This document shows, piece after piece, positions 12,088-24,779 of a DNA stretch of 64,000 nt (its first letter is position 1; every line of letters begins with the position of its first letter). The notes under the pieces were generated by a model that ran no database searches, was not told where the DNA came from, and saw only the letters and a program-made list of their open reading frames with translations. The stretch is from Pseudoscleropodium purum. Lineage: Eukaryota; Streptophyta; Bryopsida; Hypnales; Brachytheciaceae. The stretch lies in the NCBI GenBank assembly GCA_963969395.1, contig OZ017796.1, forward strand, positions 47,730,243 through 47,794,242, given 5' to 3'. The translations under genes were made by a program, and so were the position numbers.

Positions 12088-13759
12088 GGAATTATTCATA
12101 CATGGAGTGCGGATTTCTTAATTGTAGAAATTTTCCTTGAGCAAAAATAGAGTTTGGAAGGATTTAAAAAAAAATTCAAACGTTTTTTCTTAAAATATAA
12201 TTACTCTGAATTTTTTAGCTAGAGATATATAGCTAACCTATACTTGTCATATGAAACTTTTTATTTCCAACCATACGCTCCAAACAAAATCAATCAAGGA
12301 CTAGTAGCAATATTGAGAGACTTATAGCCAATCACTATTCATTTTCCCATGTGCAAAATTAGATCATTCTATACCTCCCAAATGGGAGGGTGATCAGAAA
12401 GGGGTTAGTTACCTTATCTCAAGGAGTTTGTTAAATGGCGTACCTCAACAATCTCTGAATTCCTTCATAATAATCCTTTGTGTATGTATTGGCTGGAGAA
12501 GTTGCACAGTTACATGAATTTCTCATGATTCATGTGTGTGATTTTGTGCATGAGAAGTCATTTGGCATATTTATACTCCTTGTCCCAAAATTGATCTTCC
12601 AGTTGGGCAAAAATCTTCAAGATTAAGATTGAAAATAACGTCTTTTCAATCCATATGAAGGTGTACATAGAGTTCAATGCACTCCTATTGCCTTGAAATT
12701 TTGAGTTTGGGAGTCCTTTTTAAAGTGTAGTCTTTGAGTATTGAAAAGTGGAATTGTTTGGGCATTTTCAAGGAGCACTGGTGGGCACTTAATTGTTGAG
12801 TGCAAGGTAATAGTAGGCATTTTTGATATAATATTGATGATTTTGGATGCTTTAATTTCTTCAATGGCATTGTAGTAATGTAAACTGCATAAGGTTTTCT
12901 CAAAATGAAATCAAGTTTTGATTTGGAGTGTACTTGTTTCTAACCATAGCATTAACATCATACCAAAAGATGCAAATTGAATTCTTCATCCTCTAATTTT
13001 CATTGAATTTTGAAGTTGAGATATACTTTGGTACATAGTGAAAAAAAACACATCTGGGCTTCTTTGACCTTGTAGATCTCACAAATGGTAAGAAATTTGA
13101 ATTTAAAACTTTTTGCATGTATTTAACATGATGGTGAGATCTTTTGATTACAATTGCCACTGTCTTTATATTTATTTCATTGAATACTCTTGACACAAAA
13201 GTGACCATTTTTTGCATTTAGGAGGCCTAAAATGCAATTTTGGGGGGAGGGGCATTAGACGATTTTCAACAATTGCGGAGGGCTACAAGTTCCTTCGACT
13301 GCCATCGTTGAGAAAACAGCCTTGCAGCTGTTACATGGCATGACAATTGCCACGTCACCAATTTATTTTTTTAAATTAAAAAAATTATTTATTTTCCATT
13401 CTAAATTTTTAAATTTTTCCCCCAAAAAACACAACTAACAAAGGAAACAACGGAAACAAGGTCAGGAGAACAAGCTTGAAACAATCCTCTTGACCCCCCT
13501 AAAATCTTCTAATGGTAGTAGACTGTTTTTCAGAGACAATGAAAACAAAAACATCATAATTAAAACCATAATATATATACATGAAACCATCTCATTAATC
13601 AAGAAACTTGCACTCAAATATGGTAACTATGCTTGAAATGGATTGAATAAGCTCTATGGCATAATCCATATACTGTAGAAAATGAATAATATGTTTTGCA
13701 CATTGCTAAGGACTATGAATCAAACTACAAGTGGTTCAATAATTTTTGAATGACTTTTG
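12088..13759. other. Intergenic, AT-rich
   Basis: No gene is seen. A short GC-richer patch at about 13240-13350, starting with a G-run, looks like the duplicated block type at 4.3-5.1 kb. The rest shows nothing. Confidence 0.4.
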
Positions 13760-14146
13760 AATTAAGGTAGAAGTACCTATTTCGAATAGGCTTCTTGTAA
13801 TTGTTTCGTAAGCTAATTTGTTGTGGACAATAACTGAATGCAGTGGTCGTTGAAAAAGATTCTTGATTTGTACCTTTTCATCCACTCATCTCTCTATTTT
13901 CTTCGCTTAGGGAGAGGTGCCAAAGCTAACCACAATAGGAGAATCTATGAAATTGGAATGGATCTGGGTGCAAAATCTACTTTTATATTCAATAAAATAT
14001 TCATTTTTGGAGAAAAAATTTCATTTTTTTTTGCATTCTTCTACAACCTTATTTTTGCACACACTGAACTCAGTTCCCCAAGACTTTTCCGCATCATCCA
14101 ATTTGAAATGCTTAAGTTTTCCAAAATAGGTACTTCTACCTTAATT
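13760..14146. repeat. Perfect 23-bp inverted repeat pair
   Basis: The arm at 13760-13782 contains TTAAGGTAGAAGTACC and its exact reverse complement is at 14124-14146. The spacer is about 340 bases, without a recognisable gene. The flanks outside the arms are only weakly alike, so this may be the core of an old inverted-repeat element. No target duplication could be assigned. Confidence 0.65.
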
Positions 14147-17100
14147 ACAAATTTCAAAGATTTAAGGCATAGGGTGCTAAAAGTGTCATGTAGGTGATGC
14201 CAAAATGAATTTGATGCACATGAAGAAATGACAATATTGAGAAGTTAAAACAACACAAGGTGCATCCAAAAAGGACCACTTGTAAAGTTTCTACCTCCAT
14301 AGTTCTATTAATAGAGATGCACACTACTCAAGATTCATTTTTAACATTTGTCCTTGTCATGCGCATGATTTAAAAAAATAGGAGTCAATTTTGAGGAGTG
14401 GTCCATTATAGGTGTACTTACCCTATGCATAATTGCTTAAGTAGTTGGGAAATGGGTTGGCTACCTCAGTGGCATCTTCCTGTGAAACTGTAGGACCGGG
14501 ACAACCCTAGAAATTTCCCGGTTTGGAGGAAAGCTTGTCCTGCTAGCAAGTGCCTGCCTCCGATCAGCTGCCATGACTTGCCAAATTCAATTCTAAGCAT
14601 ACATTTCGGTTCATCTCACATTCCTTTTCAGCCGACGACGGGGTCCTTCCATCCATCACCTGCCACGTGTACCTCATAATCAAATCACAAAATCGGTGTA
14701 TGCTAGTGAGGTGAGCCTCTGTGGCAGTGCCCTGCCCTTGATGATTTGACAAGGAAGCCTGGTTTCATTTGCGTTGAAGTTTGAAGTCAAGGATCCATAA
14801 AGGTGGGATGCATGGACACGTTTCTAAATGTGGAGTGACATGGGAATTTCCTTTACACAATAATACTTTACAAGTTCTTACAGTAGAATGCATTTCTATT
14901 CTGAAATTTTTACACATTGAAACATACAGAGACCATACAAATAGGATGCAACGAAGAAACCTTGAATCTGTAGACCACATTCACGTTCCTATTTGCATTA
15001 GGGGTTAATTTCTTCACTGTTCCTTCAGAAGCTCATGAAAATTTGAAATTTTCACAAAAAAATATGAAGATCTTGTGACACATATTAGACCTGTGATTCC
15101 ACCTTTTGAAAAACAAAAACCACGAAATTTCACTCATAAATAGAGCCCAAATGGAGGATACAGTACGCAAGTTATTACTGGAAGATTTTGAGGTTTGCCT
15201 TGACAGTCATGAGCTCCGTCCTTTGACAGATGCAAATGACGGACGGACGGACGGACGTGAAGAAATTTCCAACGACAGGGAGAACGAATTCAATCCAGGT
15301 GGGTGCCACTGCCGCCCAGGCTACCCAGCAGACTCTCCCTCTGAAGAGAGCACTCAGAATGCCGACAGAGAGGGAATGCCATTTGTAAGCAGCATTACTG
15401 TAATACATTCATCCATGAATTCATCCATCCATTCATTCTGTGTAGGGGCAAAAGCCGGGCAAAGGAGCGGCACCCTTGCTTCGCTGCACATGCGGATCCA
15501 ATTAGAGGCATGCCCGCCCTCTAGCGCCGCCAGCCCTGACTAGGTTTCCGCCGCACAACATGCCGTTCTATTTAGTTCTATTGAAGTTAACCCTTCAAGG
15601 ACATTGCAACTAAATCCCACGGGCATTTTGAAAGCCAAGATTTGAATTTTCACATACTTCTTGATTAAATTTATTTTAAGGCTTACTCAAGAAAATGTAG
15701 CTCCAATAATCTATTTTGTACTCCATCTTCATGTTTTTCAAAATGATTAAAATAGTATTTTTGTGACATTTTGAAAATAGCATATTGAAAGTTCAAAATA
15801 TACCACTTTTGAACTTCTTTCTACTGAATTTTTCTTGGTGTGGACCCAAGGAGTACATAAATTACACCATGATGTTTGTCATTGTTATTTCCATTTTTTC
15901 TTACAAATTGCATATTATTTTAAACATTATTGTATTTACTATAATTTTTACAAAGAAAATTCTTTAAAACATCATATAAAATTCGATTTTATATTTCTAA
16001 TCATGGAAAAATGAGATTAGATTTTAGACATATATTATTACATGGGAAAAATATCAAAATTTTGAAATGTATGTTTTAATGTAGATATCTAATGAAATTT
16101 GACCAAGCCTCAATATGAAGTGTTCTTTGGCTCCATAAAGCCCAAGGTTTGGACAAAACACAATTGTGTTATAAAATAGAAGTCATTAAATTTTTTTGAA
16201 GTTTGCATCAAAATAAATAATGTGAAGCACAAAAAGTAGAATATATGTATCTCTAAGGTCAAAATAAAAAAACCATTTTTAGATTCTATTCAAATGAATT
16301 TTAAAAATATAACTTCAAAAAATCACCAAAAATATATTTTCTATCTTTAGAATTTGAATCCTTTTTGAGTGGTCAAAATTGTGGTTTCTATTGGTTCAAG
16401 AAAAAATGCATAAGATCTAGTAATAAAACCATCGACACTTTTTTCAATTAGTCAATTTTCCAATACAAGGCAAATTCTAAACACTTTGTGCTACTTCTCT
16501 TATAATTTGTTGTTTCACTATTAGTAGCAATCTTAGTTTTAAATATAAATCTTGAAAGACAAGCCAATTTAATTTTCACAAAATAAAATTGAAAAAAAAA
16601 AATTTCTGCCCAAAAATGCTATTTGAAGTCAAGTGGCAACTATAAAATGATCGCTCAAGTGCTCAAGGTTAGAGGATTACCCAACACATGTAGTATTCAC
16701 TTCTATATAGGAATTCTATCATTGACAAAGCCTACACTAATTGAATCATCTCTCAAGTGAGTGTAGGCAGGAAATTAGTGTCACCTACAGAAGTATAAAT
16801 TTTTAGTTTTGTGGAATTTGGTACAATGTAATAATATTTCAACCTATACCATCCAAAATAGTGTGACTTTAATAAATTAGTGTTGCATGTGCAAATAAGA
16901 TAAATCACTATATAGTTCTTCTTCTTAGCATCTCTACTACTCTCATTTATTGTTTTCATGAATGTCACACTAGTTTTTGGAGTCTAACTAATTCATGCTG
17001 ATGTAGGTTGAAATACTTGTGAGATACTCATGTTTTATACTAATTTTTACCCCAATTTTTGAAGAATTTGTAGTGCTACTAATTTTGTAGGTGACATTGA

Positions 17101-17517
17101 TTTATTACAATGTGGCAAATTAATATACACTAATTTGTCTTGTTTTGTTAGTGTGACACTATTTTTTCTAAGTTACACTATTTTAAATTAGTGTTGGTTG
17201 AAATAATATTACATAAAATCATTCAACAATAAAGCTCGGGGTCATACAAATAGTTAAAATTGACATGCCTTTTTGTGTAGAATACATGCCTATTTAGAAG
17301 CTTTTGAGATATGTGAGGTGCAACAATGATCAAATTGGGAATGCCAAGTATCATTTTGCTGCCTCAACATAAATACAAACTTTTTCATTACCCTATACTT
17401 CAATTCATGAACTTTTCATGGAAAAAAATACCATGTTGTGTCCAAAAGTGGGCTTCCCTTATGATATAATCCAGGAACACAAATTGCAATGGTCAAGGGA
17501 AACTATATGTTGAAAAG
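14147..17517. other. Intergenic; GC-richer island then AT-rich DNA
   Basis: The stretch of about 14480-15560 has gene-like GC and includes a CACGTG at about 14664 and a (GGAC)n run at about 15239-15257. The longest frame (15106-15543, +, 145 residues) has no known motif and low plausibility. From 15560 to 17517 the DNA is AT-rich. A short hairpin (GCCTACACT / AGTGTAGGC, about 16706-16768) and the pair at 16773-16789 and 17086-17102 (built on TGTCACCTACA) hint at another decayed foldback element. Confidence 0.4.
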
Positions 17518-18577
17518 TACTACTAGAAAATTCATGATCAAAACAACAGAATTATAACTCAAATTTGTTGAATGATTTAGTCATTTTAGAAGTGTTGTTT
17601 TGAACAAAATCAAACTGAAATCCGTTGATTTTTTCTGTTGTTTTGGACAAATTAAAAATTAAAAAATTAAAAAAAATTAATTATTATTTTTTGAATTAAT
17701 CAATTTTTTAAATTAAAATTTTTTTGGCCCGTGCCCGTTTAAAATTAAAATTTCTTTTGCCTAAGAAGTCACCTAGGTAGCCTCCCATGCGATCAAGGGC
17801 TATTCACCACGTAGGTGGGTGCTTCCAAGGGGATTCAAACCTCGGACCTCATGTTTGAAAGTTCAAGGTTTCAACTACTAAACCATCCAAATACTTAGGT
17901 GACCACACAAAAACAAAAATTTTATATATTTAATTTTTTCATTGTTTTTTCATGTGTTTTGTATTTTTAGCAGACTTCAAAGGTCATTTAGTAATAGTAG
18001 AATACATTTTTTCAAAAAACTTGGAACTAAGAAAAGTTGTAAATTCAAGATACCTTTCACTTCCAAAAATACGTTTGTAATTTCGATCCTCCAATCAAAA
18101 GTTATAGACAAAAATCAGAGAGGATGTTTGAAAATGTCAAAATAAATGTTCCTAACTACCCCTCTTTGATTTTTGTCTATAACTTTTGATTGGAGGGTCG
18201 AAATTACAAATGTATTTTTGGAGGTGAAAGGTAGCTTGAATTTACAACTTTTTTCAGTTCTATGTTTTTTGAAATTTTTTATTCTACTATGTGAGAATGA
18301 ACTCCAAAGTCTGCTATATTGAAAAAAGATTGAATTTTACATGATTAATTAAAAAAAAAATCATTATACTTAAATTCTCAAATATTTCAAAAACATTTTA
18401 AAAAGATTCCAAATTCACCAAAAACTTGTTGATTTGGTCATTACACTATCCAAATGAACAAAAAGAATTTGTCATTTTGTTGATTTTCATAAAAAGTTAC
18501 AAAATAGTCATTCTACTGTCTCAAATAACATAAATCCGTTGAATTTATGTTGTTTTGGTTGTGCATTTCTAATAGTG
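17518..18577. mobile_element. CACTA-like non-autonomous element with hairpin core
   Basis: The right end is TTTCTAATAGTG, read on the other strand as CACTATTAGAAA. The left end is TACTACTAGAAAA, the same motif with the first C changed to T. Both are flanked by AAG (17515-17517 and 18578-18580), the 3-base duplication typical of CACTA/EnSpm elements. After the termini both sides continue with a matching 'caaaacaac' motif. The core is a long inverted repeat: about 17970-18130 against about 18155-18310 with a loop of about 25 to 35 bases. No transposase is encoded. A SINE-like sequence lies in the left half. Confidence 0.75.
17740..17906 (-). mobile_element. tRNA-derived SINE-like sequence
   Basis: On the minus strand an A-box-like TGGTTTAGTAGTTG (17885-17872) is followed 28 bases later by a B-box-like GAGGTTTGAATCCCC (17843-17829), the spacing and sequence of an RNA polymerase III internal promoter of tRNA type. 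The predicted tRNA fold and anticodon arm are not evident, so it is a SINE or tRNA relic rather than a tRNA gene. It is nested in the CACTA-like element. Confidence 0.55.
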
Positions 18578-18580
18578 AAG

Positions 18581-19742
18581 GTAGATTTTCAAATGTTCAA
18601 CGTGGATACATAATAGAAACGGAAGCAAATGAGGTGCAATGTCGGGAATAGTCAGCTCTTCGTCAAAACGGGGCAACTCGCATCTGAAGGCGACTGTAGT
18701 CGAAATGGAGCAGCAGGCAGGGTAGGGGTGGCGACTGGGGACGACAGGGAGAGCGATGATAGGCTATGGCAGATCCGAACTGAAGGCGTCGTGTCCACAG
18801 CCCCAGTGAGAAGGACTGAAGCTGATTTCGCTCTCGGGAGTTGGGCGGACAGAATATGAAGGTGGCAATGATAGTTCCTGTAAATAAGGCCGACGCAGGC
18901 GGGGCAGGCAACGGGTGACGCCCAGTGAATCTCACCAGCGGGCTGCCTGTGACCCGCCAGGGCGGGCAGCCTCTTGTCCTGTCCTGCTGTGACCCAAACC
19001 CTCCATGACTGCAACCCAGGCCCACGGAAATTCGAATTATTATTGATGCTTGCTGGGATTTCCAATTGGTCTGCTTCCTTACTTTCTGTCCCTGTTCTGT
19101 TCACGGGTCGTGGGCTCGTGGTAATGCAAGAAAGCTACGTTAGGCGTTCAAGGGCTGCTGGCTGGCTGGTCGTGCTGCAGAGACGGGGCTGAAGAATCGT
19201 CCTGGCTGGCTGGGGGCTAGGTGGTGGTCATAAAAGGATCATTCCGCTCCCGTCCCTCCAGATTCACTCGCGGCTCCTCCCTGGCTGGGATCTGCATGTG
19301 TGCTTGCCATGCTCAAGCCCGAGCCTGCGCTGCTGCTTGCCGTCGTGTGATCGCATCGCAGCCTGAGTGCCTGGACATACATGCTTGCCACATCTGCAGC
19401 AGCCAGCAGCAGACGCCCAGCCCCAGCTCACTTAAGTTATTAGTACCAGCGCTCCATGCATCACGAGAATCTCCCCGCCTTTGCATGTAGTTTGTGTCGC
19501 CCACGCTCTCGGCCTGCCTCTTTATACTCGCACTACTGCCTCTTCCCTTGCTGCTAACTGAGCTTTAGGTGGACAACGGACGAGACGGGCGCAAGGCAAA
19601 TTGCGACGAGATCGAGGGGTGTGGGTGGTGGTGAAGCAGGACTGTTAAGCAGGACTCGGGGACGTGAGTTCGGAGGATCCGTTGGAGGGTCCTGGACGAG
19701 TTGCTCAGGGAGCGGGGAATTGGCAGGGCCTTCAAACCGGTA
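18581..19742 (+). promoter_or_regulatory. GC-rich upstream region of the amidohydrolase gene
   Basis: GC content rises sharply at about 18610 and stays high to the start codon at 19743. A TATA-like TTTATACT at about 19520-19527 lies about 220 bases upstream of the start, which would leave a leader of about 190 bases. Frames in this stretch overlap on both strands and show no family motif, so they are not called as genes. Confidence 0.45.
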
Positions 19743-22700
19743 ATGAAGAAGGGGCGTTTCGCTGGCTATTACGTTGCCGTTAGTCTTGTCACGACACTGC
19801 TCCTCCTCAAAACAGGCCCGGTCACGGCGTTTCTTGCCGACGCGGCGCCTCAACCTTTCGCTTCGGGTAACTGAACTGACCTCGATTCCTTCGCCTGCCG
19901 CTGCCGCTGCTGCGTTTTCTTGCAGAAAATGCATGCATCATGAATTTGTTCTCATGGCGGTGGGGGGGAATTTGGGTATGTGGTTGTAGGATATGGCTTT
20001 CCTGGATTTAGCACCATGCGCCACAGGTCCATCCTGCGGGACGAAGTCGCGGCCAGGCTGAAGGAGCTCGGCAACGTGGGTCCCTGTTCCCTTATTCTTG
20101 TTGTTCAGCATTATGTACTTTCCCGCTGAAATTGATGGAAGTACAGCAGTGTCGCAGGGCCAGAACGACCCGAGCTTCTGCGCTCACGAAGCTTTCTTGG
20201 CTACCGTGAATTTCTGTCCTGAGTTGAAGTGAAATTTATCTTCCACCATGGTCTTGCAGGTGAGCGATTCCAGAGACGTGCTAGAGAGGACTTTCTTGAG
20301 CCCGGCATCTTTAGCAGCAGGCCATCTTCTCGCGACGTGGATGAGAGACGCTGGCCTTAGAACGTACGCCTCCTGAACTTTGAAGCTCTATCTGGTTTCT
20401 CTTTCAGAAAACGAACCATACCCGTCCAAAATTTCGGCTCTCGACGATGGCTGATGAACATACTCCGGCTTTTTGGTTTTCAGATGGGAAGATGAGCTTG
20501 GAAACGTCCATGGCCGTTCTGACGGAGCCAATGCCACTGCACCCGCTCTCCTTTTGGGCTCCCACTTGGTACGTACCAGGGCTACTCCCACTTTATTTGG
20601 GTTTCACGCCTTCGTAAACATCCCCAGACATTCGTCATATCGCTGCGGCGTCCCTTGAAGATGATTCAGCGGAAGCGCCAGCAGGGGGGCTAACCATGGT
20701 TGAGTGGGTGGTACAGGACACTGTCATCGACGCAGGAAGGTATGACGGCGCACTGGGTATCGTGGCAGCCATAGCGGCCGTCAAGGCTCTGAAACTGGAG
20801 GGGAAACTGAAGCAGTTTCCTCGTCCCATTGAGGTTGGTTACTTTTACGACGCGTCTCCGTGTCTTGGTTGCAGCGCCCGTGGATTTTTGGAACATCTGT
20901 AGTGACTGTGTTACTGGCCTGCACTGATCTTTTCCAGATCATTGCGTTTAGTGACGAGGAGGGAATTCGGTTTCATACCACTTTTCTTGGCAGCAGTGCT
21001 ATTGCAGGAACTTTCCAGCCCAGGCACTTGAAGAATGTCGATGCAAGGTGTGACCCGAATATTTTTCTGTAGCACTGAACTTGGAAGTCTAATTTTATAC
21101 AGTCTAGTGCTCGCTGGTGGCCTATTTCCTTCACTATTTGCATACCACTTATTTGCTGCTTTGAAAGTGCACGAGTTTGACGTTGAAATCTTCTTGAGAA
21201 TGTGGTGTTATTGTATTTCAGGGGAATATCCATCGGAGCTGCTCTCAGAGCTGCATCACACCCTGGTACAATGGAATCTATTTCCTCCCAGAAGTACGAA
21301 CCTTCATCCGTTTGGGGTTACGTGGAGGTACTTACTGGACTTCGACAAACTCCTTTTAGCTTAGTGTAGCCACCTCTTCAAAGAGAGTTTCTGATTGTAA
21401 CCCTTGCGATACTGTACAAGAAGTGAGTACATCCATGTCACTTTTTTAAAACCAAGCTGATGAGCGTTTTCTCTTATCTGGTGCGTGGTACAGTTACACA
21501 TTGAACAGGGACCTGTGCTTGAATCCCACGGACTACCCTTGGGAGTTGTTGAAGGTATAGCCGGCCAAACTCGTTTGACGGTAAGCCTGGTTCAACGGTC
21601 AAATGAATTGTGATTGTTTGATGCTTTTGCAGGCTAGTTATGGATTGTAATTTTAGTTTCAGATGGGAGAAGATGCTTACTACAATGGGAGCTGAAATGA
21701 AAAGTCGAGAGCTCATGTATTGCTCTTGATTGTGTTCAGGTGAAAGTGCGAGGGTCGCAGGGCCATGCCGGCACCGTTCCAATGGCCATGCGGAAGGACC
21801 CCATGATAGCAGCTGCACAGTCTATTGTCGCCATCGAGAACATCTGTACGCACCCGGAGAAGGGTGTTGGAGGTAGCCGTGGTGCATCTCACATGGCTTC
21901 TGCTGTTAACTATGCGGGCGCAATTGTATGTACAGTCGGGGAGATCCGTTCGTGGCCGGGTGCTAGCAATGTCATTCCCGGAGAGGTGCTCACACACACA
22001 TTCCTCGTTGTCTGATTGAGGGGTGCACTGCTTTCAATTTGGAACTCATAGAAGTGAAGGGGTGTTTGGTTTACTCTATTGAAATGATTGCATGTAAAAG
22101 CAATGGTTGTGAAAGCATTCTGCCAAAGTCATGTGGTGTTGATCATGGTTTCCTGTTTACGAAATCAGGTGATGTTTACCGTCGACGTAAGAGCAAAGGA
22201 TGACACGGATCGAGAGAAGAATGTGTTGCGTATCGAGAGAGAAATTCAAAAAATCTGCAGGAAACGTGGTCTGGCATGCAGTGCTGAGAGAAAGGTATGG
22301 TCTTCATGTCATTACTTCCTGCGAGCTGAATTATCTGTAATCATTACTCGCCTGTTCTGTAATAGAAGGTACAGGATGTTTCTCAAAGCCTCTGCACGGA
22401 ATTTATCTGAAGCGACGTTCATGCAGGCAGCAGTTCCATAGAATTTGTGTTATCATTTATCATTTGCATGATTCTTACACCATCCCTGGATATTTGCAGC
22501 ATGAAGCAGATGCTGTGGCTTGTGCCCCAAAATTGAACGACATGCTGAACTCAGCTGCCGTCTCGGCGATGAAAGAATTACCTCCATTCCGTAACAACAT
22601 CTCCACCCTAGAAGGTGGTGGAATGATGGCTCCAACACTAGTTAGTGGTGCTGGTCATGACGCCATGGCTATGTCTCTCCTCACCCAGGTTGGAATCCTA

Positions 22701-23015
22701 TCTCTCACGTGCACATTTGCGATGTACGATTACTCGAGTCAAGATAAAAAAATAAAAATTCCTAGTGTTTTTACATCACATTCGTGTTTCCGTGTCGGTT
22801 TGAAGACGTTTGCAGTTTCTTCGACAATATCCCATGTTCTAACAGTGGTTTGGCATGTGAATGTGCAGGTGGGCATGCTCTTTTTGAGGTGTACAGGTGG
22901 CGTCAGTCACTCACCCGCGGAGCACGTTCTGGCCGATGACATTTGGGCTGGCAGCCTCGCCCTCCTCCGCTTTATGGAAGGCGTTTTGGGAGACCTTTCC
23001 TTCCCATCGGCTTGA
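19743..23015 (+). CDS. AAH: Allantoate amidohydrolase (allantoate deiminase), 12 exons
   Basis: This M20-family metallo-amidohydrolase breaks down allantoate to release ammonia and carbon dioxide in ureide catabolism, normally in the endoplasmic reticulum. Exons read by eye: 19743-19866, 19990-20075, 20260-20363, 20484-20568, 20717-20833, 20938-21047, 21222-21327, 21494-21580, 21740-21985, 22169-22294, 22500-22688, 22869-23015. All introns are GT-AG and the frame is continuous for 508 residues, close to the plant family's usual length. Residues 1-30 form a signal or anchor segment. Likely metal ligands are H132 (GSHL), D143 (RYDG), E179/E180 (SDEEGIRF), H246 (LHIEQGP) and H474 (SHSPAEH). GSQGHAGTVPMAMRKDP marks the dimerisation domain. 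The SDEEG and SGAGHDAMAM motifs fit this enzyme rather than ureidoglycolate amidohydrolase. The first exon is the least certain part, since it is not conserved. Confidence 0.93.
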
Positions 23016-24779
23016 CGGATTGATTACTTCACTGATACTGCGAGACATAAACATTCATGTCGCATGAGTCGAGCCAATTGTAAATATTCCCATCTCTAGT
23101 ATTTAGCATGTAAATACATTTATGTTGGGGGTGATGAAGTAGACATCTTCCTAGACGGAACCCTTCGTAGAGTTAGTCTCCCTCTGACTCGACAGAACAA
23201 ACCTTAGTTCTTGTATGATGCATCTTAGTTACTTGTAACTGATCTCTCCGGTTACTTCTTGTAACTGACCTCTCCAGATACTTCTTATAACTCATCTCTT
23301 CGTCCCACATCCGCTTCACAGGATGCGTAGAGGTAATAGTTCTGATGCACCTCCCAAGTAGTGTAGCCACCTTCTTGATACTTTGATTTGTAATATTTGC
23401 CACAATTGTGGCATATTCTAAAATCAATTATTCGTTTGAGTTCATTCGGTCAAATCTGTTGTGGAAAGATTTCATTTGTTATAATGCAATTGTTCTTCAG
23501 CTGTCTCTGCCTTCAGCTTCATTTTTATCCCTTCTAGGTCCCAGAGCGTCACATTGTTGGACCTTATACATTTTGTGGCGTGCACCGTCACGTTTGTTGT
23601 CTCTGGACAGAAAAGGAAAGGGCTTTGCTTTGACAAAAGCTACATGTTATGAAGTTTGGGAAGTTTGAGGACGACAGTATCTTACTGGAAAAACGAGTGT
23701 CTCAAGACATGGACAGAGCCTCTCGTACGGTTGTGCAGCTGTTTTTATTATGCGAACTGGTAACTTTCAATAATTTAACCCTGTAAGACCACCGCAGACA
23801 CTAAGTGTCCAATGGATGACAGAGAATTCCTCTATACAGGATAGAAGTGCAACTATTCATCCTCCATGTTTTGTTGTGAAATAGTTGTAGAATTATGAAA
23901 TCAAATGTGTTTTTAGTCTCAAACTAGGCAACAAAAAATATGTTATTTTGATTAATTTTCTAGATTCAATGGTAAAATCATTTAACTAACTCATTGAAGT
24001 ATGTTTGTATCAAAATTTCGAAATGATTGTAAGATATTTACCTTCAAATTTCAAGAAATAGTTTTTTCTATGACTGTGCACTTGCATGGTTCATCTTTTA
24101 AATTTTTTCTAGCAAAATGTATGTGTCTCACAACTTGTTCAAGTAGATGAGTTGCTTTGAAATTCAATTGAAAATGCATGAAATAAATTTGAGAAAAAAA
24201 AATCAAAATCAAAATTGTCCAACTTACTTGGATTAAGAACAAGAAGACTAAATTGGAAATAACTTTGTAATCAATAGTCCAAATTCTATAAATTTTTATT
24301 GCATTTGTGACAATCCTTTTGTACATCTATGTACAAAATTCTTACCTTAAAATGAAAACATTGAGATTGCAACATTGCCTTGCCTATATTTATAGAAGTG
24401 CAAAAAAAAATTTAATCTTTTAGGGATTAAAATTATAAAAAGATTTTTAAAATTTCATTGAATTAGACCTTGGGAATATTACATTTTTATTGGATGTGTA
24501 TGAAAATTTATGTGGTATAGACATGTCATAATTTAGATCTAAACATTGAATTATTGAAATATTACCCTTAAACACTTCTATTGTAAAATGTAGGAAACTA
24601 ATGGTCATTAAAATTTATCAAAATTTGTTGTTGCCTCAATAAATTTGCATAATTTGTCAAGTCAATGACAAATTTTCAAGTAGATTGAAATTATTCTTTC
24701 TATACCTTATACTTGACTTATATAAATTTATTTTGGCTAATAAATGTCCTAATTTAGATTTTTCATATATTTATTTTAA
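23016..24779. other. 3' flank of AAH and AT-rich intergenic DNA
   Basis: The 3' flank has the U/A-rich element 'tgtaaat' twice near 23080 and 23110 but no clear AATAAA. From about 23773 a TTAA followed by CCCTGTAAGACC and the palindrome GACACTAAGTGTC (about 23798) looks like the left end of another TTAA-family element. Following text ('gtgcaactattcatcctcca') is shared with about 59165. Its right end was not found. No gene is seen. Confidence 0.45.

Noticed and set aside
15106..15543. 145-residue open frame in a GC-rich island
   Set aside because: No family motif, overlaps an opposing frame, and includes a simple GGAC repeat; composition alone explains it.
17829..17885. tRNA gene on the minus strand
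   Set aside because: A- and B-box-like motifs are present, but no complete cloverleaf or anticodon arm could be drawn; called a SINE-like relic instead.
18652..19104. Overlapping 120- and 150-residue minus-strand frames upstream of the amidohydrolase gene
   Set aside because: Frames on both strands and in several phases overlap here, as expected of GC-rich non-coding DNA.
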